8,694 nt of DNA from JAXGTD01 sp040775095 (GCA_040775095.1 JAXGTD010000155.1:1-8694), one strand, 5' to 3'; counted from the stretch's first letter, positions 1-6,595 are shown. Program-made: numbers and translations. The notes: generated from the letters alone by a model not told the origin.

Positions 1-111
1 GGGGTCTTGGGCCCGGGGGCTGGGGGGGTTGGGGCGGGGGCCGGGGGCCCCCCCCGGCGACAACCCCCCCCGCCCCCCCCGCGCCCCGGGCTCGGCCCCC
101 GGCGCGACGCC
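1..111. other. G/C homopolymer-rich, probably unreliable contig end
   Basis: The first about 110 bases consist largely of runs of G or C, up to nine long, with very few A or T, unlike the evenly mixed GC-rich code beside them. The srfB reading frame stays open but the protein stops resembling SrfB. This looks like base-calling or consensus decay at a contig end. Confidence 0.7.
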
Positions 112-414
112 CCGCGGCGGGTTCACGCGCAGCAACGGCATCGGCAGCCAGAGCCCGTCGAGCAGCCGTGCCGACTCGTCCACCGGGACGACGAGCTGGG
201 ACTTGAGCGCTACCCCGGGGCGGTCCGGCCAGTAGTGTTGGTCGGTGCGTTCGTCGTAGACCAGACGCCCCAGCGACTGGTTGCTGTCCTGACGGATGAA
301 CTCACCGGCCGGCTCCTTGCGCAGCGCCAACTGCAGTCCGAAGTCCATGAACTGGATGCCGCTGTCGGCGATCAGGGTGACCTTGTGTTCGAAGTCGATG
401 GGTTTAGCCAGCAT
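1..414 (-). CDS. srfB: SrfB-family protein, N-terminal fragment
   Basis: 138 codons from ATG at 414, cut by the window edge; the full family is around a thousand residues. The N-terminus MLAKPIDFEHKVTLIADSGI, then QFMDFGLQLALRKEP, then GRLVYDERTDQHYWPD and LLDGLWLPMPLLRVNPPR, matches the conserved SrfB start (KVTLIADSGIQFxDFG, WLPxPxLR). The ADSG-containing strand-turn (residues 16-19) resembles the first phosphate motif of Hsp70/actin-fold ATPases, which is only a suggestion here. SrfB is predicted cytoplasmic, normally encoded between srfA and srfC, and is listed as a virulence-associated protein without a settled biochemical role. Residues after about Arg101 (bases 1-111) are G/C homopolymer that gives Gly/Pro/Arg/Ala-rich protein unlike the family and is probably unreliable sequence. 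Family call is strong. Confidence 0.88.
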   Translation of the reverse strand, partial: MLAKPIDFEHKVTLIADSGIQFMDFGLQLALRKEPAGEFIRQDSNQSLGRLVYDERTDQHYWPDRPGVALKSQLVVPVDESARLLDGLWLPMPLLRVNPPRGVAPGAEPGARGGRGGLSPGGAPGPRPNPPSPRAQDP

Positions 415-500
415 GGCGTCGATGGGTCCGGCTTGGTCGGGTCGGTTTCGGGGCTGGTGGTCGGTGCTCGGTGCGTGCGGCCGATCGCCGCCGTCGATGA
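415..500 (-). other. srfA-srfB intergenic gap
   Basis: 86 bases with no clear Shine-Dalgarno (only a weak GGA near the srfB ATG), no promoter pair and no terminator-like hairpin. The reading frame of srfB is open throughout, but no ATG, GTG or TTG gives a better start than 414. Confidence 0.45.
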
Positions 501-2363
501 TCAATCGGGTTGCTGCTGCATGTCGATCGGGAAGGTGGAGCCATCGGCGTAACGACCCACGCAACGGGCCTTGCCACCGGCGCGCGGGGTGCAGTCGATC
601 TGCGGACGTCCGAAGCTGGTGCCGTCGGCGCAGACGATCTCGGCGGCGCTGTCAACCACCAGACGCCCGTCCTGAACCTTGGCGGCGGCCCCGCTCTCGC
701 ACACGCTCCCGTCCTGACGGGTCAGCCTGAGCCTTCCGGCGCCGTCCTTCAAGCGGTAATCGAGGTGGATTGGACTCCCATCCTTCGGATCGAGCAACGT
801 GGTGGCGGTGCGCCAGCTGCTGTTGAGCAGGCGTTTGGGTGCAATGCCCGCGGCGGCGGCCGCGCCCGGCCCCGTGCCAGTCGCCGCCCCGGCCTGCGTC
901 GCGGTCTCGGTCCCGGTCGAGGCCCCTGTCCCGGCGCGCTCACCGGCGGCGGCCGTCGTTGCGGTGGCATCGACGCCGCTCCGCGACTCGGCCGTTTCCG
1001 CCGGCCCGGGGGCCTCCGCGGGGCTGGCCGATTCGGTGGTGTCGCTGGATGCCTCGCCGGCATCGGTCTCGGCCCCGATCGCGGCATCTCCGGTGGCTGG
1101 GGCCGCCTCGCTGTCGTCGAGCGCGGCAGCGGTATCGGTGGCGGGCTCGGCTGAACCGGCATCGAGCGCGTCATCGGTTGCGACGGGGGCCGCGTCGGTA
1201 GCGGGTGGCGTCGCATCGGCCTCGGCTGCCTGGTCCTGTGCCTGATCGTCGGGGGTCGCCGTGTCGGCCGTGTCGGCCGCGGCATCGACGATGGTATCGG
1301 TGTCAACGCCCTGGTCCGAGACCAGGTCTGCATCGGTCCCGTCGCCGGTGAGCGTCACTTCGGTCGCACTCGTCTCGTCCGCTGGCGCGGTGCCGCCGTC
1401 CAGATCCGTGCTCATGGCATCGACAGGGCGGGACGCCTCGTCGACCAGGGTATCGACCGCGGTGCCTGTCGTGCTGCTGTCGCGCCCGATCGCGTCGAGA
1501 CCCCCGCCCTCGACCCGATGGAGATCGAGCCGTCGTTGCTCGTGGTCCCTGATCAGCCGGTCGCGTTCGATGCTTGTCCGGCTGAGCCCGGGCGCGCTCG
1601 CGGGTACCGGCGGGGCCGGCTCGGCCGGCGGTTCGACCATTGGCTCGGCGGGCGGCTCGACGGGCGGCGCAACGACGTCCCCGGGGGCCGGCTCCCCGCC
1701 CCTGAGCTTTCGGGCCTCCGCGCTGGGCGCGGGGGCAGGCTCGTCCGCCGCCCATGGCAGCCCTTCGCAGCCGCGCAGGCCCAGCAGTGCCAGCAATAGC
1801 AGCAGGAGTAACAGCAGACCGAGCAGGGTCCAGGGAAGCCACGCGAGCGGGCGGCGTCGGGATGGCGCGTTGATCTCGGCGCGGTGTGTATCCAGGCTGC
1901 GCAACGGGTCCGAGCCGACAGCGGCGCGATCTCTGACGAACCCCCAAAACGTTAGCACCGGCTGACCATTGACCAGATGCACGTCGTTCTCATCCGGAAA
2001 GCTCATGACCTGGGCCAGCAGGCGCCCGAAGACCTGTCGCTCCGGGGACGCCTCGGCCTCCATCTGGTGGCCCAGATCCTCGACCTGGGAGCGCACGCTC
2101 AGCAGCTGCTGCTGGGCATCCGCGCGTTCCGTGTCGCTCGCCGCGCTCCAGGGCACCACGGGGCCGGGCAGCGGCGCATACCAGTCGACGGCATCGCCGT
2201 CCTCGTTGCGCTGCGGGATCGCGAAGGTATTGGCCACCTCGGCCCCGAGCCGTCGGGCGATGGCCGCACGCAACTGGGATGCGGCCAGGTACACGGGGTT
2301 CCCGACGGCGCCGACCGGGTGATACGCACTCAGGCTACCGGATTTCAGCAGTGGACCTGTCAT
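501..2363 (-). CDS. srfA: SrfA-family protein
   Basis: 620 residues; the ATG at 2363 is fixed by AGGAG 6 bases upstream. Residues 1-145 are the SrfA-type N-terminal domain (MTGPLLKSGSL, GNPVYLAASQLR, DAVDWYAPLPGPVVPWSAAS, PVLTFWGF), probably cytoplasmic. After an Arg-rich turn (169-171) comes a single Leu-rich membrane helix (about 173-197). Residues 200-260 are Pro/Ala/Glu-rich, 262-290 a charged helix, and about 300-508 a low-complexity Ala/Asp/Thr/Glu linker. The C-terminal domain (511-617) begins LLNSSWRTATTLLDP and has four cysteines (555, 578, 591, 601), likely two disulfides in the periplasm; it ends FPIDMQQQPD. SrfA is named from the SsrB-regulated srfABC genes of Salmonella. The family is widespread in Gram-negatives and its biochemical function is not established. 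srfB follows after 86 bases, the usual srfA-srfB order. The linker is probably longer than in most relatives. I recognised the family from memory of its conserved N- and C-terminal blocks. Confidence 0.8.
   Translation of the reverse strand: MTGPLLKSGSLSAYHPVGAVGNPVYLAASQLRAAIARRLGAEVANTFAIPQRNEDGDAVDWYAPLPGPVVPWSAASDTERADAQQQLLSVRSQVEDLGHQMEAEASPERQVFGRLLAQVMSFPDENDVHLVNGQPVLTFWGFVRDRAAVGSDPLRSLDTHRAEINAPSRRRPLAWLPWTLLGLLLLLLLLLALLGLRGCEGLPWAADEPAPAPSAEARKLRGGEPAPGDVVAPPVEPPAEPMVEPPAEPAPPVPASAPGLSRTSIERDRLIRDHEQRRLDLHRVEGGGLDAIGRDSSTTGTAVDTLVDEASRPVDAMSTDLDGGTAPADETSATEVTLTGDGTDADLVSDQGVDTDTIVDAAADTADTATPDDQAQDQAAEADATPPATDAAPVATDDALDAGSAEPATDTAAALDDSEAAPATGDAAIGAETDAGEASSDTTESASPAEAPGPAETAESRSGVDATATTAAAGERAGTGASTGTETATQAGAATGTGPGAAAAAGIAPKRLLNSSWRTATTLLDPKDGSPIHLDYRLKDGAGRLRLTRQDGSVCESGAAAKVQDGRLVVDSAAEIVCADGTSFGRPQIDCTPRAGGKARCVGRYADGSTFPIDMQQQPD
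851..1466 (-). repeat. Low-complexity Ala/Asp/Thr/Glu linker within srfA
   Basis: It encodes residues about 300-505 of SrfA, almost entirely Ala, Asp, Thr, Glu, Ser, Gly and Pro, in irregular A-D-T and A-T-D runs with no exact unit. It is acidic in the first two thirds and Thr/Gly/Ala-rich near the end. It is probably a disordered spacer that carries the cysteine-containing C-terminal domain away from the membrane. Compositionally biased stretches like this vary in length between relatives. Confidence 0.85.
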
Positions 2364-2369
2364 GATGAG

Positions 2370-2374
2370 CTCCT
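2370..2374 (-). promoter_or_regulatory. srfA: Strong ribosome binding site fixing the srfA start
   Basis: AGGAG on the coding strand, 6 bases before ATG at 2363. It rules out the 32-codon upstream extension from 2459 and gives the N-terminus MTGPLLKSGSL, typical of the family. Confidence 0.8.
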
Positions 2375-2415
2375 GATTGCCCGGCCCGATGAGCGAGCAC
2401 AAGGGTCTTGAGCGG

Positions 2416-2449
2416 GCACCCAACGGCCGCGTGGGGATGGGTTGGGTGC
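2416..2449. repeat. Perfect 9-bp inverted repeat upstream of srfA
   Basis: GCACCCAAC at 2416-2424 and its exact reverse complement GTTGGGTGC at 2441-2449 are separated by 16 bases. No T run follows on either strand, so it is not a standard intrinsic terminator. It starts directly next to the candidate -10 box at 2450-2455, where a repressor or activator could bind. It could equally form an RNA hairpin in the srfA leader. Confidence 0.6.
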
Positions 2450-2478
2450 AAGATCGCACGCCCGGCCGGTTTGCTCAA
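2450..2478 (-). promoter_or_regulatory. Weak candidate sigma70 promoter for srfA
   Basis: TTGAGC (2473-2478) and GATCTT (2450-2455) on the coding strand are 17 bases apart. The -35 box matches four of six consensus positions, but the -10 box is poor. It is listed only because the spacing is right and it lies in the longest intergenic gap, immediately before the inverted repeat. Confidence 0.2.
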
Positions 2479-2530
2479 TGGTCTTCCCCGATCCCGGTTG
2501 CCGGTGCATGGTTGGCGCCAGGTGGCCCAT

Positions 2531-5218
2531 TCAGCCGCCGCGACACTCGGCCGGGCCCATCACCTCTTCGGTGGCCCGCTGCATCTGGGTGCCGAGCTCG
2601 GCGGCGTTGCCGGCGCGCAGCACACGCCCGCCGGTGGCCCGGGCGGCACAGTTGGCACCACCCAGGCCGGCGATATCCACGACGTTGATCTTGAGCTTGG
2701 GCTTGCTCCGGGCAATCCGCGCCGCGGTGGCGCAGACGTCGCCGCCGCAGGTGTCCTCGCCATCGCTGATCACCGCGATCACCGCCGGCCGGTTGACGCC
2801 GTCGAGCATCGAGGCCGCTTGGGCGATCGCGCTGGCCAGCGGGGTCTCCTCCCGTGGCTGGAGCGCGCGGATCTGCCCCAGAAGGGCCTGCCGGCGCGCC
2901 GGAGGGTAGAAGCCGGCATTGGTGGCGGCCGGGCAGTCTTCGATCTTCACCAGCCCGACGTCGACATCGCTGGGGAGCTGGCCGACGATGCGTGCGCCCG
3001 CCTCCTTGGCCACCTTCATGCGGCTGGGACCGCTGACGGCGCTACTGAGCAGGCCGCCCAGCAGACCCCCCACCGCGCCGCCGGCGCTGTCGCCGATCTG
3101 TCGCAGCGCCCGCAGTGCACCGGCGTCCGCGTTGATTCCGTGGCGCATGCTCCCGGAGGCGTCGAACACCATGACCAGCTGTGGGGTCTCGCCGGTTGTG
3201 CGCTGCCCGGGACAGCGCCGCGCGGCGCTCGCGCTGCTCCGCTGGCCTTGGGTCGAGCCCTTGTCGTCGCTCGCCGGGGCCGGAGGCTCGTCCGGGGGTG
3301 CCCGGGCGACGCGAACGACCCGCCGCGCGCGCTCGGTCTCGGCCTTGGCCTGGTCCTGGGCAATGCGCAGGCAGCGCTGTTCCCCCGCCGCAAGGCGCGC
3401 GAGGATGTCTTTGAACTGGGGGCTGGCCGCCGCGGCGCCCGGGAGCGTCGCGCGCAGGGAGCCGATGCGCTGACAGTCCTCGCCGGCGCTGGCGATGCGC
3501 TGGCGCCAGTCATCGGCGGCGGTGCACAGCTCCCGTTCGGCCGCGAGCGTCTTGCGCAGCCCGGCCAGGCGCTCGTCCGCGGCATCGGTCGCGTTGATGC
3601 GGGGCGCCAGCGCGCCCAGCGCGGTACAGTCGCCGGAGGCGGCGGCCAGCTCGGCGCGCAGGCGCTCGGCGAGGTCGCAGCGCCCGGTCTCGCTGGCAAT
3701 GCGCCGGCGCAGGTCAACGAAGATGGGGTTGTTCGCGTGGGTGTCACGGATGGTTTCGGCCAGGTCCGCGAGTCGCGCGCAGTCGTGGCCGGCATCGCGC
3801 ATCGCCTGATCCAGGGCATCCAGCGCCTTGCATCGCTCGAGGGCCTCATCGAGCCGCTCTCGCACCGGCAGCAGGGGGGGCTTGCGCACGTCCTCACCCT
3901 GCATGCGGGCATCCAGGGCCTTGATGCGCGTGCAGTCCATCTGCGCATCGATGAGGTCGCGGCTGAACGCCTCGGCGCGGGCGCAACGGGCTAGCTCCTC
4001 GTCCAGGCGCTGGCGGACGGGCAGCAGAGGGGCGCGCGAGGTGTCCAGACCCGCGAGGCGCCCATCCAGGCGCAGCAGCGGCTCGCACTGGGCACTGGCC
4101 GCGGCGACCTCCTCGGCGAGGGCGGTGGCGTTGGCGCACAGGGCGAGCTCGTCCTGGATACGCTCGCGCACATGAGCGAGCGGATCGGGCAGGGGGGAGC
4201 CATCCGCGCCCTCGGTGACAACGGTCGCGTCGTCGGCCCGTTGCTCACCCAGTTGGTCAGCCAGCGCGGCGACGGCGCCACAGTTGCCGTGTTCTCGCTC
4301 GAGCTCGGCGTTCAGCCGGCTCGCCTGCTCGCAGACTGCGGTGCGCTGCTCGATGCGGCCCAGCAGATCCGGCACCGGCTCCCGGGCCGGGTCGAGCCCG
4401 GCGAGCTGCCCCGGGAGTCGCCCAATCGCGGCGCAGTCCCAGCCCGCGCTGGCAATGCCCTGGCCGACGGTTGCGACTTGGCTGCACCGCTGCTGCTCGG
4501 CGCTGATCTGGCGTTGCAGCTCTCCCAGTCTCCGGCCGTCGGGGTCGATCTGTTGTAGGCGGTGACCGAGCAGGGCGAGCCCGTCGCTGTCCGTGCAGCC
4601 ACTGGCCAGGGCGTCGGCGGCGTCAGCGCGCAGGGCCTGCTCGCGTGCGTACATCCAGCCATACCAGCCGGCGCCGCCCAGCCCCGCGAGGGTCAGCGTG
4701 GTCAGCCCAAGCCAGAGCAGCCAGCGGCGTCGGCTGCCGGTGGCGCGGGCCTGGGTTGGCGTGGCCAGGCGTTGGCGCCGACCCGTGGAGACGAAACCCC
4801 AGAGGGTCAACACGGGTTCGTCGCCCACCGCGAAGACGTGCTCATCGCCGGGGTAGTGGGTCGCCGCGCGCAGGGCCTTGGCCAGGTCATCCGAGCCGCG
4901 GACGATCCGTGGCAGCTCGTCGGCCAGGCGCTGCAGCGAGTTGAGTCGGTCCTGCAGCTTCTCGCGCACCAGGGCGCGCCGCTCCGCGGGCAACGCCGCC
5001 AGTGGCACCGGTTGGCCGCCCAGATCGCTGTACCAGTCGACGGTGATACCGTCGGCGGCGGGGACCGGCAGGGCCAGCAGGGATGCGGTGACCCTGGGCA
5101 GGTGGCGGCGGATGGTCGCGGTGAGCTCGCGGTGCAGGCCCTCGAGCTCGGCGAAATCCGACACCAGCAGGCGATACTGGCCGACCTCCACGCGCGCGAT
5201 ACGCAGTGACGATTGCAC
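2531..5218 (-). CDS. Bitopic membrane protein: SrfA-like head, eight cysteine-pair repeats and vWA domain
   Basis: 895 residues from a GTG start at 5218, with GGAG (5225-5228) 6 bases upstream. Residues 1-145 form a head related to the SrfA N-terminus encoded downstream (VDWYSDLGGQPVP at 60-72, PVLTLWGF at 135-142). An Arg-rich stretch (147-165) then precedes one membrane helix (about 166-188), so by the positive-inside rule the head is cytoplasmic and the rest periplasmic. Residues 207-632 are eight repeats of about 51 residues, each with two cysteines: 208/245, 262/296, 313/361, 378/412, 429/463, 480/514, 531/565 and 582/616. The unit reads roughly DC-x4-L-x-aRl then RxPLLPVRxRLDExLxRC then a helix. 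A charged Pro/Ala linker (633-678) leads to a vWA domain (about 680-880). Its metal-ion-dependent adhesion site is intact: Asp686-x-Ser688-x-Ser690, Thr792 and Asp819. vWA domains bind protein partners through a divalent metal ion. Position before srfA and the shared head suggest it works with SrfA. Domain calls are firm; the function is unknown. Confidence 0.9.
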   Translation of the reverse strand: MQSSLRIARVEVGQYRLLVSDFAELEGLHRELTATIRRHLPRVTASLLALPVPAADGITVDWYSDLGGQPVPLAALPAERRALVREKLQDRLNSLQRLADELPRIVRGSDDLAKALRAATHYPGDEHVFAVGDEPVLTLWGFVSTGRRQRLATPTQARATGSRRRWLLWLGLTTLTLAGLGGAGWYGWMYAREQALRADAADALASGCTDSDGLALLGHRLQQIDPDGRRLGELQRQISAEQQRCSQVATVGQGIASAGWDCAAIGRLPGQLAGLDPAREPVPDLLGRIEQRTAVCEQASRLNAELEREHGNCGAVAALADQLGEQRADDATVVTEGADGSPLPDPLAHVRERIQDELALCANATALAEEVAAASAQCEPLLRLDGRLAGLDTSRAPLLPVRQRLDEELARCARAEAFSRDLIDAQMDCTRIKALDARMQGEDVRKPPLLPVRERLDEALERCKALDALDQAMRDAGHDCARLADLAETIRDTHANNPIFVDLRRRIASETGRCDLAERLRAELAAASGDCTALGALAPRINATDAADERLAGLRKTLAAERELCTAADDWRQRIASAGEDCQRIGSLRATLPGAAAASPQFKDILARLAAGEQRCLRIAQDQAKAETERARRVVRVARAPPDEPPAPASDDKGSTQGQRSSASAARRCPGQRTTGETPQLVMVFDASGSMRHGINADAGALRALRQIGDSAGGAVGGLLGGLLSSAVSGPSRMKVAKEAGARIVGQLPSDVDVGLVKIEDCPAATNAGFYPPARRQALLGQIRALQPREETPLASAIAQAASMLDGVNRPAVIAVISDGEDTCGGDVCATAARIARSKPKLKINVVDIAGLGGANCAARATGGRVLRAGNAAELGTQMQRATEEVMGPAECRGG
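3323..4600 (-). repeat. Eight tandem about-51-codon repeats inside the vWA gene
   Basis: These correspond to residues 207-632 of the vWA protein. Units 2 and 4-8 are each 51 residues with cysteines 34 apart; unit 1 has 3 extra residues and unit 3 has 14 extra (around residues 326-340, acidic/Gly/Pro). The distance from the second cysteine of one unit to the first of the next is exactly 17 in all seven junctions. Units 4 and 5 are the most alike (PLLPVRxRLDExLxRC in both), hinting at a recent duplication. The repeats are diverged at DNA level, so this is an old protein-level array, not a simple DNA repeat. Confidence 0.85.
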
Positions 5219-5224
5219 GGCAGG

Positions 5225-5228
5225 CTCC
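5225..5228 (-). promoter_or_regulatory. Ribosome binding site supporting the GTG start of the vWA gene
   Basis: GGAG on the coding strand, 6 bases upstream of GTG at 5218, in the 17-base gap after the small lipoprotein's stop codon. Confidence 0.5.
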
Positions 5229-5235
5229 GTCGAGA

Positions 5236-5724
5236 TCAGTCGTAGATACCGGCGTCCAGTTCCTGTTGCAGCAGCTTGACCTGGTTGGCAAGGGCATCGC
5301 GCTCGGCGCGCTTGCTGGCCTCCAGCCCCGACATGTCCTCGTCGATGATCCGAACCCGGCTGGCCAGCGCCGGGTTATCGCGGCTTGCGCTCGCCAGGCT
5401 TTGCTTGATCTGGCGCCAGCTGGCCTCGGCCCGGGCCAGGGCGGCCTGTTGTGCGCGCAGATCAGAGCGCCCCGCCGCCTGTTGCGCCTCGAGGTCGGCC
5501 AGCAGGGTCTTGAAGGCGCGGTTGCGGCCTTGCTCCGACGCCAGCGTGGACTGCAGATCACGCTGGCGTTGACCGTAGGCGCCGGAGGCCAGGCAGCTGG
5601 TGTTGTTGAAAAAGTCCTCGCGGGTTGGGTCACAGGCGCCCGGGGTGGTCGCGCAGCCGCACAGGCCGCTGGCGAGCAGCGTGGTCGTCGACAACAGCAG
5701 GGGCAGCGGTCGTGTCTTGTGCAT
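5236..5724 (-). CDS. Small cysteine-rich coiled-coil lipoprotein, uncharacterised
   Basis: 162 residues. ATG at 5724 is preferred because AAGGA (5732-5736) lies 7 bases upstream; an in-frame ATG at 5739 has no ribosome site and would add MKDRP. Residues 1-23 are a signal peptide (basic MHKTR, then a hydrophobic Leu/Ser/Thr core) leading to LCGC. Cys24 is the likely lipidated residue, with an unusual Cys22 at position -2. Cys31 and Cys44 flank the segment CDPTREDFFNNTSC and could pair in the oxidising periplasm. Residues about 52-157 are Gln/Arg/Ala/Glu/Leu-rich helix, probably coiled coil, broken near Asn117-Pro118. The protein ends in Tyr-Asp. It follows the larger coiled-coil lipoprotein after 115 bases and precedes the vWA gene by 17 bases, so it is probably co-expressed with a periplasmic partner. 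I do not recognise a named family; a role as a tether or spacer is only a guess. Confidence 0.75.
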   Translation of the reverse strand: MHKTRPLPLLLSTTTLLASGLCGCATTPGACDPTREDFFNNTSCLASGAYGQRQRDLQSTLASEQGRNRAFKTLLADLEAQQAAGRSDLRAQQAALARAEASWRQIKQSLASASRDNPALASRVRIIDEDMSGLEASKRAERDALANQVKLLQQELDAGIYD

Positions 5725-5839
5725 CGGACGGTCCTTCATGGTAGGGCAGTCAAGCTCGTGGCGGCGTTGCGCTGATCGGGAGGCCGCGACGGCGGCGATG
5801 TTGCGGTGCTCGGCGTGCCAGGCTCGTGGGAGACCGTGG
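5725..5839 (-). other. Intergenic gap between the two lipoprotein genes
   Basis: This 115-base gap holds the ribosome binding site AAGGA (5732-5736) of the downstream lipoprotein. I see no convincing promoter or terminator: a TTGACT at 5748-5753 has no matching -10 box at the right distance, and there is no hairpin followed by a T run. Transcription probably reads through. Confidence 0.5.
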
Positions 5840-6595
5840 TCATGCCGCGGCCGGGGTTGCTGCGATCTCACGATCGATCAGCGCGGCCTCCGCCTGCAGG
5901 GTCGTGACCTTGTCTTTGAGAGCGCCGATCTCGGCATCGAGGCGTGCCGTATTGGCCCCCGACTGCTTTTCCAGTTTCGCGATCTGTACCCATTCGTCCT
6001 CCTTCTTTTTCACGTCGGCGATGGTATTGCCGAGCAGGCGGCGGTTCTCCTTGACCCGGGTGAGCTCGGTCTGTGCCTGAGAGACCGAGATCTGCTTGTC
6101 GCGATAGGCCGCCTGCACTTGCGCAATCTTACGCTGATCGTCGGCGATCACGGTCTTGGTGGTTGCAATGAGCTGAGACAGTTTTTGATTGTCGGCGCGC
6201 ACGTCGGCGATCATCGCGTTCATGCGCGCCTCGTTGTCGCGGTAGGTACCGCGCTTGCTCTGCACGTAGGCGTTGACGCCGACACCGGCGACGCATCCCC
6301 CGAGGGCGCCGACGACCGCGCCACGGCTGCCGTGGCGGTCCGCGAGCAGGCCGATCAGGGCCCCGGCGGCGGCACCGGCCAGACAGCCCTGGGCGGAGGA
6401 TTTGCTGAACAGTGTGGATTCCTGGCGCAGCTTCCGCTCGGCCGGTGTGTAGCCGGCGTTGCTGGCTCCGGTTGCCGTGGATGGGCCAGCCGTTGGCATG
6501 GCGCTGCTGCAACCGCTCAAGCTGGCGGCCAGGGCGAGGGCGAGGGCCGAGCCGAAAACCATCCTTCCGTGACGCCGCGGTGCTGTCTGTTGCAT
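5840..6595 (-). CDS. Glycine-zipper coiled-coil lipoprotein (TagQ-like by position)
   Basis: 251 residues. ATG at 6595 is chosen because GGGAG lies 8 bases upstream and a lipoprotein signal follows immediately. The frame stays open much further upstream, but only as an overlap with the FGE-like gene. The signal peptide (1-28) ends in a clear lipobox, Leu26-Ser-Gly-Cys29. Ser at position +2 favours transport to the outer membrane by the Lol route. After a Ser/Thr/Ala-rich tether (30-50), residues 70-108 form a glycine zipper (GCLAGAAAGALIGLL, then GAVVGALGGCVAGVGV). These are two Gly/Ala hydrophobic helices split by ADRHGSR, able to pack tightly in or against a membrane. Residues about 118-245 are charged heptad-like helix, probably a long coiled coil reaching across the periplasm. 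It starts 22 bases after the FGE-like gene. In the TagQRST module the outer-membrane lipoprotein TagQ accompanies TagR, and this gene holds that place. I recognise the architecture, not a specific orthologue. Confidence 0.82.
   Translation of the reverse strand: MQQTAPRRHGRMVFGSALALALAASLSGCSSAMPTAGPSTATGASNAGYTPAERKLRQESTLFSKSSAQGCLAGAAAGALIGLLADRHGSRGAVVGALGGCVAGVGVNAYVQSKRGTYRDNEARMNAMIADVRADNQKLSQLIATTKTVIADDQRKIAQVQAAYRDKQISVSQAQTELTRVKENRRLLGNTIADVKKKEDEWVQIAKLEKQSGANTARLDAEIGALKDKVTTLQAEAALIDREIAATPAAA

Larger units (their letters stand above)
2364..2530 (-). other. Intergenic region before srfA, longest gap in the cluster
   Basis: This 167-base stretch is non-coding on my reading. 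It contains the srfA ribosome binding site, a perfect 9-bp inverted repeat (2416-2449) and a weak sigma70-like pair. A single frame stays open from 2459 into srfA, but that extension lacks a ribosome site and family similarity. It is the most likely place for an internal promoter or processing site separating the envelope genes from srfA/srfB. Confidence 0.5.

Noticed and set aside
7..552. Plus-strand open frame over the srfB start
   Set aside because: The opposite strand encodes clear SrfB sequence; the plus frame is partly homopolymer and shows no domain.
2364..2459. 32-codon N-terminal extension of srfA
   Set aside because: AGGAG lies 6 bases before ATG 2363, and family proteins begin with MTGPLLKSGSL-like sequence.
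2408..3994. Long plus-strand open frame of 528 codons opposite the vWA gene
   Set aside because: Antisense shadow of a GC-rich gene: no recognisable domain, Ala/Gly/Arg-biased composition, and the minus-strand frame carries an intact vWA domain and regular repeats.
5725..5753. TTGACT as a -35 box before the small lipoprotein
   Set aside because: The base run 17 positions downstream is CGTCCG, nothing like a -10 box.
5725..5871. 49-codon N-terminal extension of the small lipoprotein
   Set aside because: It would bury the signal peptide and overlap the upstream gene's end; AAGGA fixes ATG at 5724.
6520..6595. Twin-arginine signal in the glycine-zipper lipoprotein (RRHGR)
   Set aside because: The following residues do not fit the S/T-R-R-x-F-L-K pattern; it is an ordinary basic n-region of a Sec lipoprotein signal.
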